Source of the DNA: Bacteroidales bacterium UBA5515
GTDB lineage: Bacteria; Bacteroidota; Bacteroidia; Bacteroidales; P3
Direction of reading: 5' to 3'
DNA length: 64,000 bases
Assembly: GCA_002423895.1 (NCBI GenBank)
Contig: DIOL01000011.1
Coordinates: forward strand, 106,499-170,498
The notes under the pieces are model-generated. The model was not told the DNA's origin and did no database searches. It was given only the letters and a program-made list of their open reading frames with translations. The translations under genes and the position numbers were made by a program. Shown here piece after piece: positions 54,290 through 63,140 of this stretch. Each line of letters begins with the position of its first letter. The stretch's first letter is position 1.

Positions 54290-55552
54290 ATGGAAAGAAG
54301 AGAAAGAGGATTATTAGAAAACATTGACTGGACAACCATACTAACCTATTTGGCATTGGTTTTTATTGGTTGGATAAGCATTTATTCTGCAGTTTATGAC
54401 GAAGCTCATAAAAGTATTCTTGATTTAGATGCTCGTTATGGGAAACAACTTATTTGGATTGGAGTATCTTTGCTTATAGCTCTTTTTATATTAGTTATTG
54501 ACCCCAAATTCTTTTCTCAAACATCCTATCTCTGGTATGGGATTTTTATTGTAATGCTTCTGGCAGTTCTGGCAGTTGGCTCCGAAACAAAAGGAGCTAA
54601 GAGTTGGTTTGGAGTTGGAGACTTTGGGATACAGCCTTCCGAGTTTGCAAAAGCCACAACGGCATTGGCCTTAGCCAAAATACTTTCGGGAATTGATGTT
54701 GATATGAAAAATCTTAGAACAAAGTTTGCTGCAATTACAATTGTGGCAATACCAATGTTGTTGGTTTTATTACAAAATGACACTGGCTCTGCATTGGTTT
54801 TCTTTGTCTTTGTTTTAGTTCTTTTTAGAGAAGGACTATCTCTTTCAGTTTTGATTTTTGGAGCAGCAATGGCAATTCTCTTTGTTCTTTCACTTGTAAT
54901 AAACCCATATGTATTAATAGGTATCCTCTTTGTTATTACCATTATTATTTGGCGATTGAATAGAAAAAGAAAACTATCAATTTGGCTATGTTTGGGTTTG
55001 TTTGTTTTTGCAGCAGGTGTAGTATTGTCAGTTGAATATGTTTATGATAATGCTTTAGAGTCACATCAAAAAGACAGAATTGAAGTGCTTTTAGGGCAAA
55101 AATCAGATCCTAAGGGAGTGGAATATAATGTTAACCAGTCAAAGATAGCAATTGGTTCTGGAGGATTTTTTGGAAAAGGCTTTCTTAAGGGAACTCAAAC
55201 AAAATATAATTTTGTTCCAGAACAGGATACCGATTTTATATTCTGCACAATTGGAGAGGAATGGGGTTTTGTTGGTTCTGTATTTGTTATAGGTCTGTAT
55301 TTATATTTAATGGTAAGGCTTATTAAAATGGCGGAAAGACAGCGTTCCAAGTTTTCAAGAGTTTATGGTTATTGTGTAACTTCAATTCTCTTTGCTCACT
55401 TTACTATAAATATTGGAATGACAATTGGACTTTTGCCAGTAATTGGTATACCATTGCCTTTTATTAGTTATGGAGGTTCATCTCTAATGGCATTCACTCT
55501 TTTATTGTTTATTTTTGTTCGTCAAGATGCCTCAAGAATGGATTTGGTTTAG
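54290..55552 (+). CDS. rodA: Peptidoglycan glycosyltransferase RodA
   Basis: RodA is a SEDS-family polymerase that works with PBP2 in the elongasome. The 420-residue protein has about ten transmembrane helices. SEDS landmarks are the WFGVGDFGIQPSEFAK loop with the conserved Q-PSE, LLQNDTGSALVFF with the catalytic-site aspartate, and the late PEQDTDFIF and FISYGGSS segments. Immediate linkage to pbp2 favours RodA over FtsW. Confidence 0.95.
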   Translation: MERRERGLLENIDWTTILTYLALVFIGWISIYSAVYDEAHKSILDLDARYGKQLIWIGVSLLIALFILVIDPKFFSQTSYLWYGIFIVMLLAVLAVGSETKGAKSWFGVGDFGIQPSEFAKATTALALAKILSGIDVDMKNLRTKFAAITIVAIPMLLVLLQNDTGSALVFFVFVLVLFREGLSLSVLIFGAAMAILFVLSLVINPYVLIGILFVITIIIWRLNRKRKLSIWLCLGLFVFAAGVVLSVEYVYDNALESHQKDRIEVLLGQKSDPKGVEYNVNQSKIAIGSGGFFGKGFLKGTQTKYNFVPEQDTDFIFCTIGEEWGFVGSVFVIGLYLYLMVRLIKMAERQRSKFSRVYGYCVTSILFAHFTINIGMTIGLLPVIGIPLPFISYGGSSLMAFTLLLFIFVRQDASRMDLV

Positions 55553-55563
55553 GAGGAAAGTTT

Positions 55564-57825
55564 ATGTTTAAGAAAAAGTGGATTAAAATTTCAGGAATAG
55601 TATTAGCTTCTATTCTTACATTAATATTATTGATTGCAATATTTATTTCCCCAATTGCAAAAAGCTATATTGAGAAAAATGATAAGGAGTTGCTGGGAAG
55701 AGAAGTTACCATTGATAAGTTTAAACTTAATATATTTAATGGAAGTTTGAGGATTGAGAAATTGAATATATTTGAGAAGGACAACAAAACTAAATTTATT
55801 AGTGTGGATACCTTTAAATTCAATATGAAAATTTATCCTCTTTTGGCTCAAAAGGTTGTTGTTCAGCAAATACTTCTTGCAGGAGCAGACATTAATATAA
55901 ATCAAAAAGGTTCAGAGTTTAATTTTGACGATATCATTAAGAAATTCTCTTCTAATGACTCAACTCCACAGCCTGAAGACACAACTGCTTCAAAGTGGGA
56001 AATATCTCTAAACAATATTACTATAAAACAAACAAATATAACTTATAAAGATTTGGAGTTAAACTCCACATGGGCTCTTGAAGATTTTGCTCTAAATATC
56101 CCTTCAATGTATTTTGATAATAAAAGTTCAGATATAGGCATTAATCTCAAATTTAAAAATGGAGGCTCTTTGGCTTTGGATGCAAAGTATAATATGCAAA
56201 CAACCAAATACAACTTAGATATAAATCTTCAAAACTTTGCTTTAAACAATATTCTACCATATTTGCAACAGTCAATGAATGTTAGTGAAGTTTCTGGTTT
56301 GCTATCCACCAATCTTAATGTTAAGGGTGATGTTAATCATGTTATGGATTTTGTTTTAAAAGGAAATGTTGGAGCCAAAAACTTTTCTTTGTTGGATAAT
56401 AAGAAAAGAAATGTCGTTGCATTTAATAACTTTCAAACAAAGATTGATGAGGTTAGCCTTAGTAAGAACAAATATCATATAGGCAAATTAAAAATTGATG
56501 CTCTTAAAAGTCAATTTGACCTTTACAAAGACAGCTCCAATAACTTCACCTACCTGATGAAGCCTTCAAAGGAAGAACCTGAAACAAAACAAGCTCAAAC
56601 CGACACAATCAAAAAATCTTCTCAACCAAAGATGGATTTTATTATAAGGGAACTTATTGTTGAAAACTCTTCTTTAACTTTCAATGATCAATCTATTCAA
56701 GTTCCTCTTTCTTATCCGATTGAAAACATATACATTAAGTCAAATAATTTTACCTTAGACAAGGAAAATCAACTTGAACTATCGGCTTCTCTTGCTAAAA
56801 CGGGTAAGATAGATATTAAATGGAAAGGCTATGCAGATGGAATTGCTAATCATAACCTAATGCTTGTTATTAATAATCTTAATTTAAACGACTTCTCTCC
56901 TTATTCACTTGAATACTTCGCAAGACCTCTAACAAAAGGAAATCTATCTTTTACATCTCAGAACATTATTACCAATTACAACCTTAAAGGGACAAACAAA
57001 TTAGATATTTACAAATGTGAGGTAGGGGATAAAGACAAAAAAGTAAAGGCTGAATACGCAAATATTCCTCTAAAGCTTGGTCTTTATGTGCTTAAGGATA
57101 GAAAAGATAAAATTGTTCTTGATTTGCCAGTTAAGGGAAATGTAAACTCTCCAGAATTTTCATACAAGAAACTAATATTTAAAACCTTGATTAATCTTTT
57201 AGTTAAGGTTGCAACCTCTCCAGTAAGTCTTGTTGCTGAGCAATTGGGATTTGACCCTGAAGCAATAAGCAATATCCCTGTTGAGCCTTTGGAAAGAGAA
57301 TTTACTTCTGAACAGTTTGAGAAATTCAAGCAATTATCAGAAATATCCAATGCAAAACCAGAATTGGTATTAACTCTTACTCAGCAAGCCAACTACAAGA
57401 AAACAATTGAAGAACTATCATTAGCAAATTTGAAGATAGCCTATTATAAGAATAATAATCCTTCCGCTTCACAAAATGGTCTTGAACTAATTGATATTGC
57501 ACAAGTAAAGGAGATTAGCGAAAAAGATGAGGCATTTATAGCATTTGCAAACAGACTTCTTGAGCAAAAAGGCATGAGCAATCAAAATTCAATCACAGAA
57601 ACAGCACTATCACTTTTCTCTCAAGAGGCAGAAAAGCAGATGATTACTTTTATGCAAGAAAGAAACAATAAGATAGTAGAGCATTTTACGCAGGTCTTGA
57701 AAGTTGATTCAACAAAGATTAAAGTCAGCAGCCTTCCATTAGAAGAAATAAAAGCACAATCTGGGAAAAATCAATACAATGTAAGTCTTGAAGTCAAGGA
57801 ACAAACTCCCAAAACCCAGCAGTAA
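55564..57825 (+). CDS. DUF748/AsmA-like envelope protein
   Basis: The 753-residue protein has a single N-terminal transmembrane helix (about 8-30). A long repetitive periplasmic body follows, of AsmA/DUF748 type (GREVTIDKFKLNIFNGSLRIEKLNI, MKIYPLLAQKVVVQQILLAGADIN, FSPYSLEYFARPLTKGNLSF). The C-terminal about 150 residues are alpha-helical and Gln/Lys-rich. AsmA-like proteins form long grooves that bridge the membranes and move phospholipids; that role is inferred here. It is 11 bp after rodA, so envelope growth and lipid supply genes are co-transcribed. Confidence 0.82.
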   Translation: MFKKKWIKISGIVLASILTLILLIAIFISPIAKSYIEKNDKELLGREVTIDKFKLNIFNGSLRIEKLNIFEKDNKTKFISVDTFKFNMKIYPLLAQKVVVQQILLAGADININQKGSEFNFDDIIKKFSSNDSTPQPEDTTASKWEISLNNITIKQTNITYKDLELNSTWALEDFALNIPSMYFDNKSSDIGINLKFKNGGSLALDAKYNMQTTKYNLDINLQNFALNNILPYLQQSMNVSEVSGLLSTNLNVKGDVNHVMDFVLKGNVGAKNFSLLDNKKRNVVAFNNFQTKIDEVSLSKNKYHIGKLKIDALKSQFDLYKDSSNNFTYLMKPSKEEPETKQAQTDTIKKSSQPKMDFIIRELIVENSSLTFNDQSIQVPLSYPIENIYIKSNNFTLDKENQLELSASLAKTGKIDIKWKGYADGIANHNLMLVINNLNLNDFSPYSLEYFARPLTKGNLSFTSQNIITNYNLKGTNKLDIYKCEVGDKDKKVKAEYANIPLKLGLYVLKDRKDKIVLDLPVKGNVNSPEFSYKKLIFKTLINLLVKVATSPVSLVAEQLGFDPEAISNIPVEPLEREFTSEQFEKFKQLSEISNAKPELVLTLTQQANYKKTIEELSLANLKIAYYKNNNPSASQNGLELIDIAQVKEISEKDEAFIAFANRLLEQKGMSNQNSITETALSLFSQEAEKQMITFMQERNNKIVEHFTQVLKVDSTKIKVSSLPLEEIKAQSGKNQYNVSLEVKEQTPKTQQ

Positions 57826-57840
57826 AAGAAGGCTGAAAAA

Positions 57841-57966
57841 AGACTAAGTCTAAGCAAAATTAGACTTAGTCTGAGAGAAATTAGACTAAGTCTGCCTGTT
57901 TTTTAACTTAGTCTAAAAAAGACCAAATTCCATAAAAAAACGCTCAGACTAAGTCAGAGGAAAAGC
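57841..57966. repeat. Periodic intergenic array E, first block (21-bp period, palindromic word)
   Basis: AGACTAAGTCT and its complement form AGACTTAGTCT start at 57841, 57862 and 57883, with TAACTTAGTCT at 57904, all exactly 21 bp apart. A further copy AGACTAAGTCA at 57946 is two periods later, with one unit degenerate between. The word is a near-perfect palindrome and alternates orientation. It lies between the convergent DUF748 and MnmD-barrel genes. Confidence 0.9.
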
Positions 57967-58059
57967 CCCCTTTGTCCTATGATAAGGAATTAATATATAG
58001 TTATTTGCAGACTTGTTATGAGTGTTGAAAAGCCACCCAAAACCCCAAAAACATCAGTT

Positions 58060-58134
58060 TAACTAAGTCAAATGCGTTTTTTAACTGAGTCTAAATTATT
58101 TTTAACTGAGTAAAAAATAAATTAGACTCAGTCA
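58060..58134. repeat. Periodic intergenic array E, second block (21-22 bp period)
   Basis: TAACTAAGTCA (58060), TAACTGAGTCT (58082), TAACTGAGTAA (58103) and AGACTCAGTCA (58124) are spaced 22, 21 and 21 bp. They are relatives of the word in the first block. Between the blocks (57967-58059) I see only weak traces, such as AGACTTGT at 58009. No terminator with a T run was found in this convergent 339-bp gap. Confidence 0.85.
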
Positions 58135-58164
58135 TTCTTAATCTATTATATTTTCTTGATTATT

Positions 58165-59412
58165 TTAGAAAGTGTAAGATAAGTTTGCAAAGAAGTGAGG
58201 ATTATAGAAAATGTCCATAGTTAAGCCTGCACCAAAATGTTCGCTGATTTTTTGATTATATGAAAAATATAAAACGGGACCAATTCCTCCTTTGGAATCC
58301 GTTTTATAATACATAGCACCAGCACCTAAGAGGACAGTTGTTTTAGACTCTTTTTTAAGAAAGTTGTAACTGAAGGTGAGATTGCACAATTGGGCGTAAT
58401 GACCAAATCCAACATGGTTGTAACGGTAGTAGGTAGTTAGATATATTTTTTTGTTATAATCTAACTGATAGTAGGGCAAGAAATTCAAGTAATGCAATCC
58501 CCCAAATTTAACTTGTCTAAAATCATCCCCCGGCCCATATACATTTGGTTCAAATGACTTATATCCTCCTAACATAATAGGAGTTAGATTAAACCCAATG
58601 GTATGATGGAATTTAGAAACCTTAGTTTTGGTTTTTGTTTCTTTCTCTGCTTGAGAGTTCTCTACAATGTTTTCTTGAGAAAAGGCAAGCATTGGGAAGA
58701 TTAAAACAAGAAGTAAGAGAAAGTGTTTAATGCCACTGGCAAGTTTCTTGGCTCTAAGAATTTCTCTTTTACCTTTAGGACCAGGAAGTTTTTCAATTAG
58801 GAAACCAGAGCTCTTAAGAGTTCTTTTAACCTCACCTTTACAGCAATAGGTTACAAGGCTTGCATTGTCTTTTAAAGAAAGGAAAAGTTTGTCAAAGACT
58901 TCCTTTTGCCAAAGTTTTTCTTCAAATTGAGGAGCAAAGGCATCAAAGTAAATTAAGTCAAAGAAGTTTTCCTTATAGGAGATTTCTTCTGCTGCTTGGG
59001 CTGTTTTTCTCATTTCAAAATAGGTATTAAGGTTAATGTTTTCCTCCCAATTTATAGAATGTAAGATCTCAAATTCATCTTCCATATTTAGAATTTTCCC
59101 ATAGTTGAGTTTAGATGTTATTTCTTTGGAAAGAGGGTATTTTTCTATTGTTTGATAAAAGATTTTTTGTTTCTCTTTTATTGCAAATTCACATGTTAAA
59201 AGAGCATTAAGACCAGTGCCAAATCCAATTTCTAAAATATTTATTTGAGGTTTTCTCTCAATGTTTCTCAGTCCTGCATTAATAAATATATGCTGACTTT
59301 CTGCAATTGCTCCATAGGTGGAATGATAGCCTTCCTGCAAATCTTTTCTTCTAAGACTTGAAGAACCATCTTCGGTTATAAGAATTTCTATTTGACTGTC
59401 AATTTCTTCCAT
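58165..59412 (-). CDS. MnmD-like tRNA methyltransferase fused to an outer membrane barrel
   Basis: Residues 1 to about 224 form a complete MnmD (MnmC N-domain) methyltransferase: SAM site EIGFGTGLNALLT, DLIYFDAFAPQFEEKLW, CCKGEVKRTL and the family-ending PGPKGKREILRAKK. MnmD makes the last methyl of mnm5s2U34 in tRNA. With no stop codon the frame runs straight into a signal-peptide-like segment (HFLLLLVLIFPMLAFSQ) and a barrel of about 170 residues ending FANLSYTF. No ATG, GTG or TTG in frame precedes the signal segment. The ATG at 59412 is chosen since it overlaps the previous stop (TAATG); 59433 is also possible. Confidence 0.85.
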   Translation of the reverse strand: MEEIDSQIEILITEDGSSSLRRKDLQEGYHSTYGAIAESQHIFINAGLRNIERKPQINILEIGFGTGLNALLTCEFAIKEKQKIFYQTIEKYPLSKEITSKLNYGKILNMEDEFEILHSINWEENINLNTYFEMRKTAQAAEEISYKENFFDLIYFDAFAPQFEEKLWQKEVFDKLFLSLKDNASLVTYCCKGEVKRTLKSSGFLIEKLPGPKGKREILRAKKLASGIKHFLLLLVLIFPMLAFSQENIVENSQAEKETKTKTKVSKFHHTIGFNLTPIMLGGYKSFEPNVYGPGDDFRQVKFGGLHYLNFLPYYQLDYNKKIYLTTYYRYNHVGFGHYAQLCNLTFSYNFLKKESKTTVLLGAGAMYYKTDSKGGIGPVLYFSYNQKISEHFGAGLTMDIFYNPHFFANLSYTF

Positions 59413-60245
59413 TAAAGAGGTGTTGATTTCCAAATTTCATCAAAGTACCAAATTTCTTTATGCCCACATTCTTTTAAATGTTCGCTACATTCAATAAAAA
59501 GTTTATCAACTTCATCTGCTTTATGACAATCAGTTGAAATTGTAACTCTAACTTTTTCTTTGGCAAGAGCTTTTATCCAATTGGTTTGAGGGAAGTAATC
59601 ATTTGAACGTCCTTTGTAAAGCCCTCTTGTATTTATTTCGCAAATTGAATCATTTTCTTTCATTGTTTCAATGGTCTGCATAACCAAATCTCTATACCAC
59701 GGTTCATCTTCTTTGAAGAATCTATCTTTGTTATGCATCTTTACCTTATCGAAATGTCCAACTATATCTGGCTTTGCCCCTTGTATCATTTCAATTGTTT
59801 GACTATAGAAGGCTCCAACAGCTTTTTTAATATCTCCATCAAAGCAATTTTTTAACCCATTATCATAGCTTTCTTGTTTTGAGCCATCAATAAACCATAA
59901 TCCCTTTGGAGAATATACCAGATGAACAGAAGAAATAATATAATCTAATTGGTATTTGATTGCTCTTTCTCTTATGTCTTCAGACATTGTAGGAATATAA
60001 TCAAATTCCATTGAGGTAAATAGTTTAATCTTATCCTCATATTTTGCTTTTAGACGCTTGGTCTCATTCAAGTAGTTTGATATTTCTTCTTGTTGAAGTC
60101 CAAAGTCATTTTCAAAAGGCACAGGAGAGTGAGCAGAGAATCCAAAATATTTCATTCCCTTATCAATAGCCGAAGTAACCATTTCTTCAAGAGTATTTTT
60201 CCCGTCGCAGAAAGTGGAATGACTGTGATAGTTAAATTTCAGCAT
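59412..60245 (-). CDS. PHP-family histidinol-phosphatase-like phosphoesterase
   Basis: The 277-residue protein is a PHP-domain metal phosphoesterase. The N-terminal motif YHSHSTFCDG (His7, His9), GFSAHSP with a further His, the ISSVHLV segment, VGHFDKVK and the C-terminal STDCHKADEV supply the metal ligands expected for the family. It is most similar in layout to HisK-type histidinol-phosphatases, but no other his gene is nearby, so another phosphate ester may be the substrate. It overlaps the TrhP-like gene by 14 bp and the MnmD-barrel gene by 1 bp. Confidence 0.82.
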   Translation of the reverse strand: MLKFNYHSHSTFCDGKNTLEEMVTSAIDKGMKYFGFSAHSPVPFENDFGLQQEEISNYLNETKRLKAKYEDKIKLFTSMEFDYIPTMSEDIRERAIKYQLDYIISSVHLVYSPKGLWFIDGSKQESYDNGLKNCFDGDIKKAVGAFYSQTIEMIQGAKPDIVGHFDKVKMHNKDRFFKEDEPWYRDLVMQTIETMKENDSICEINTRGLYKGRSNDYFPQTNWIKALAKEKVRVTISTDCHKADEVDKLFIECSEHLKECGHKEIWYFDEIWKSTPL

Positions 60246-61476
60246 CTTTAATCTTATATAATTTATCTCCTCTTCTAATTATTTCATGTGTTGGTATGGA
60301 AAACATATCTCCCTTAATAGCTTTTTCAACAGGAAGTAAATCAACTCTAATTTCTTTAATTGTGTCTTCATACACTCCAGTTGTTTTTCCAAGAATAATA
60401 ATATCATCCCCAACAGATAGTTCACCTGTTTCGAGTCTAACTTCTGCAACATTTATATCTTTGAAATAGTTTGTTATGGTGCCAATAAATTCTTTTACTT
60501 TAGTTGCACGTGAACCATACTTTTCTGTCCATTCACCAACTCTTTGCCCTAAATAATATCCATCCCAAAAGCCTCTATTGTATACCTTACTAAGCTCTTT
60601 ATTCCATTTGTCTTTATTCTCTTGAGTAAATTCTCCATCAAAATAGGCTTTCACTGCTTCTTTATATGTTCGAGTAACAGTTTTTACATATTCAGCAGAA
60701 CGACCTCTGCCTTCAATCTTCAAAACTCTAACACCAGCATCTAAAACTTTATCCAAGAAGTCTATTGTTTTCAAATCCTTAGGAGACATTATATATTGGT
60801 TGTCAACAACAAGTTCAGTTCCTCCATCAATGTCAGTAACCTTATAAGGACGACGACAATATTGTAAACAAGCACCTTTGTTGGCACTCTTGTTTGCATT
60901 GTCTAATGAAATGTAGCATTTGCCTGAAACGGCCATACATAAAGCTCCATGTGCAAAACATTCAATTTGCACTAAACGCCCTGATGGTCCTTTAATATTA
61001 TTTTCTTTAATATATGTTGTTATTTGCTTAACCTTCTCAAGAGAAACTTCTCTTGCAGTAACAATAACATCAGCAAATTGAGAATAGTATTTCACTGCTT
61101 CTGTATTAGTTACATTGCATTGAGTTGAAAGATGAATTTCAACATTTTTTTCTCTTGCGTAAGAAATGACTGCCATATCGGAAGCAATTATTGCAGTAAT
61201 ATTGCTTTCCTTTGCTGCATCAATAACCTTTCGCATATAATCTAACTCATCATTATATATTATCGTATTGAGAGTTAGATATGTTCTTAGATTATTTTCC
61301 TGAGCAATTGCAACAATATTTCGAAGGTCATCAATTGTAAAATTATTGGCACTTCGAGAACGCATATTTAGTTCTCCAATTCCAAAATATACAGAGTTTG
61401 CTCCACCTTGTATTGCACCCATTAGAGATTCGTAGGATCCAACGGGTGACATTATTTCAATATTTTCAAATTTCAT
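60232..61476 (-). CDS. trhP: U32-family tRNA hydroxylation protein TrhP-like
   Basis: The 414-residue protein matches the TrhP/YegQ branch of the U32 family, which makes 5-hydroxyuridine at tRNA position 34 in a prephenate-dependent pathway. Landmarks are IMSPVGSYESLMGAI, GANSVYFGIG, ECFAHGALCMAVSGKCY, NKGACLQYCRRPY (cysteine set) and the small C-terminal beta domain. The gene shares an operon with the MnmD-like gene, another U34 modification enzyme. It is the second U32-family protein in the window (the other is at 5841). Confidence 0.87.
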   Translation of the reverse strand: MKFENIEIMSPVGSYESLMGAIQGGANSVYFGIGELNMRSRSANNFTIDDLRNIVAIAQENNLRTYLTLNTIIYNDELDYMRKVIDAAKESNITAIIASDMAVISYAREKNVEIHLSTQCNVTNTEAVKYYSQFADVIVTAREVSLEKVKQITTYIKENNIKGPSGRLVQIECFAHGALCMAVSGKCYISLDNANKSANKGACLQYCRRPYKVTDIDGGTELVVDNQYIMSPKDLKTIDFLDKVLDAGVRVLKIEGRGRSAEYVKTVTRTYKEAVKAYFDGEFTQENKDKWNKELSKVYNRGFWDGYYLGQRVGEWTEKYGSRATKVKEFIGTITNYFKDINVAEVRLETGELSVGDDIIILGKTTGVYEDTIKEIRVDLLPVEKAIKGDMFSIPTHEIIRRGDKLYKIKDAEI

Positions 61477-61477
61477 T

Positions 61478-62059
61478 CTATTGTGTTATGTTTTGTTGTA
61501 GTTTTTTGTTTGAGAGAGTGTAGTGTATTTTATTTCCTTCAATTATTCTTTCGTCTTGTCCTCCTGGGTTAAGCACAACCAATGGAACTTCAAATGAGAA
61601 ATAAGTCTTTTCGGTTGTGTTTACAATTGAAATATATGGTAAGATTGAATTATAATTCATTTTTTCTCCACCAATGCTATTATATGCTCCAATACTTAAA
61701 GTACCTACAAAGGTGAATTGTCCATTTTCAATTACATATAAATCTGCTCCTAATGAAAAATCGTAGTAGTTATTTATTAGAAGAAAGCTTACTTTTGATT
61801 TAGGACAAGAAAATACTTCAAAATCCAATTTAGCATCTTGATAAATGGAGTTATAAGTATAGCTTGATTTACAAGAAAAGATTATTTTTGGTCTTCTTGA
61901 CTCACTTGTTATTCCAAAATGCGCCTTATATAAATCTTTGTCTAATTTGAATGTAGCTTCAGAGCCTTTCCTTTCTACAGGTATTCTGTTGAATGCTTGT
62001 GAGAATACATTTGTAAAACTCAACATTAGCACAAATAATATTGGTACAATTTTATTCAT
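61478..62059 (-). CDS. Exported protein of unknown function
   Basis: The 193-residue protein has a signal peptide (MNKIVPILFVLMLSFTNVFSQ) and a beta-rich mature part with two cysteines (FSCKSSY, FSCPKSK). I do not recognise a family. It begins 11 bp after the YwqK-repeat lipoprotein gene and ends 1 bp before trhP on the same strand, so it is in the same operon. The contrast between this exported protein and the cytosolic tRNA genes downstream gives no hint of function. Confidence 0.65.
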   Translation of the reverse strand: MNKIVPILFVLMLSFTNVFSQAFNRIPVERKGSEATFKLDKDLYKAHFGITSESRRPKIIFSCKSSYTYNSIYQDAKLDFEVFSCPKSKVSFLLINNYYDFSLGADLYVIENGQFTFVGTLSIGAYNSIGGEKMNYNSILPYISIVNTTEKTYFSFEVPLVVLNPGGQDERIIEGNKIHYTLSNKKLQQNITQ

Positions 62060-62070
62060 AGTCTTATTGT

Positions 62071-62859
62071 CTAAAATTTTATTTCATTACCGTTTTTGTC
62101 GTAGTATTTTAGTCCAGTGTCTCTTGGTTTTAGTAATGAGCCTTCTTGTCCATATATTTCTTCTCCATCAGGAGTGCCATCTGCTTTAAAATACTCCCAT
62201 TTACCAACCTTAGAGTCTAATTTGTAATTCCCTTTTATTTGAGTTGTGCCATTTTCATAATATAGTAGGTAAACGCTATCTTGCATTCCGTCTTTGAAGT
62301 AGTTTTTTGAGTTTATATTTCCATTTTCATAGAAAGAAAGAGTTTGTCCATTTAATATATTTCCTTTGTATTCTCTTTCTTCCAAAACTCTGTATGTGGC
62401 AAAAAATTTATATTCTTTTTCTTTTCCTTTACTCTCAATTTTTATTGCTGCCAATGCTCCATCGGGATAGAAACTTACTTGATTGATTTTGTCTTTGGAT
62501 TCAACTATTTTGGTTTTGTCTATTTTATAAACTTCCCAATCAAATCCACTCTTTGAGTTGGTGAAATCGCATTTAGAAAATACAACTCCATTTTCAAAAT
62601 AGTAAGTCCATTTACCAATTCTTTCGTTATTTTTAAAATCTCCTTCATATTGTAGTTTCCCATTTTCATAGTACATCTTTTCAGCAACCTTATATTTAAT
62701 ATTTTTCTCCATTTTAGTGTAATAAACTAATTTTGGATTTCCATTTTCATAATAAGAGATGACTTCTTTGTTGTTTCTTGAGCATGATGTGAAAATTAAT
62801 ACTAATAAAAATAGAGCAATAATCTTTGAAATAGAGTTAGTTAGGTGTTTTTTTGTCAT
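62071..62859 (-). CDS. YwqK/MORN-type repeat lipoprotein
   Basis: The 262-residue lipoprotein has the lipobox FTSC (about residue 26) and at least five YwqK-like (MORN_2) repeats built on YYENGxxxYxxxF(K)NxxxxGKW: YYENGNPKLVY, YYENGKLQYEGDF, FYPDGALAAI, FYENGNINSKNYF and YYENGTTQIKGNY. Such repeats form beta-sheet stacks. Despite the database name 'toxin-antitoxin YwqK', a role in toxin systems is not implied here. It starts the minus-strand operon toward trhP and is divergent from the ferredoxin gene. Confidence 0.82.
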   Translation of the reverse strand: MTKKHLTNSISKIIALFLLVLIFTSCSRNNKEVISYYENGNPKLVYYTKMEKNIKYKVAEKMYYENGKLQYEGDFKNNERIGKWTYYFENGVVFSKCDFTNSKSGFDWEVYKIDKTKIVESKDKINQVSFYPDGALAAIKIESKGKEKEYKFFATYRVLEEREYKGNILNGQTLSFYENGNINSKNYFKDGMQDSVYLLYYENGTTQIKGNYKLDSKVGKWEYFKADGTPDGEEIYGQEGSLLKPRDTGLKYYDKNGNEIKF

Positions 62860-62910
62860 AATTACGTGTTGTTTTAATTCAATTACGGGGCAAATTTAAG
62901 AAATAATTCG

Positions 62911-62918
62911 TACATTTG
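62911..62918 (+). promoter_or_regulatory. Candidate -7 element for the ferredoxin gene
   Basis: TACATTTG matches TAnnTTTG 32 bp before the ferredoxin ATG. No clear TTTG box lies at the usual distance upstream. Confidence 0.5.
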
Positions 62919-62950
62919 CACTTTAATACAAACCAAAAATATTTAAAGTC

Positions 62951-63118
62951 ATGGCTTATAAAATTTCTGAAGACTGTGCTGCATGTGGAACATGCATAGA
63001 TGAATGTCCAGTAGGAGCTATCTCTGAAGGAGATATTTACAAAATAGACCCATCTGCTTGTACTGATTGTGGTACTTGTGCTGATGCATGCCCAGTTGAA
63101 GCAATCCATCCAGAATAA
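62951..63118 (+). CDS. 2[4Fe-4S] ferredoxin, 55 residues
   Basis: The short frame encodes a complete clostridial-type ferredoxin. Two CxxCxxCxxxCP motifs place cluster ligands at Cys9, 12, 15, 19 and Cys37, 40, 43, 47 (DCAACGTCIDECP and ACTDCGTCADACP). The protein has the usual twofold symmetry and an acidic surface. It should carry low-potential electrons for pyruvate- or other oxidoreductases in anaerobic metabolism. A strong terminator follows the stop, so it is probably monocistronic and highly expressed. Confidence 0.97.
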   Translation: MAYKISEDCAACGTCIDECPVGAISEGDIYKIDPSACTDCGTCADACPVEAIHPE

Positions 63119-63140
63119 TTCATTGGATTGATTAAGATAG

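Noticed and set aside
62071..62859. Toxin-antitoxin system based on the YwqK repeats
   Set aside because: The protein is a lipoprotein and no toxin-like partner gene is adjacent.
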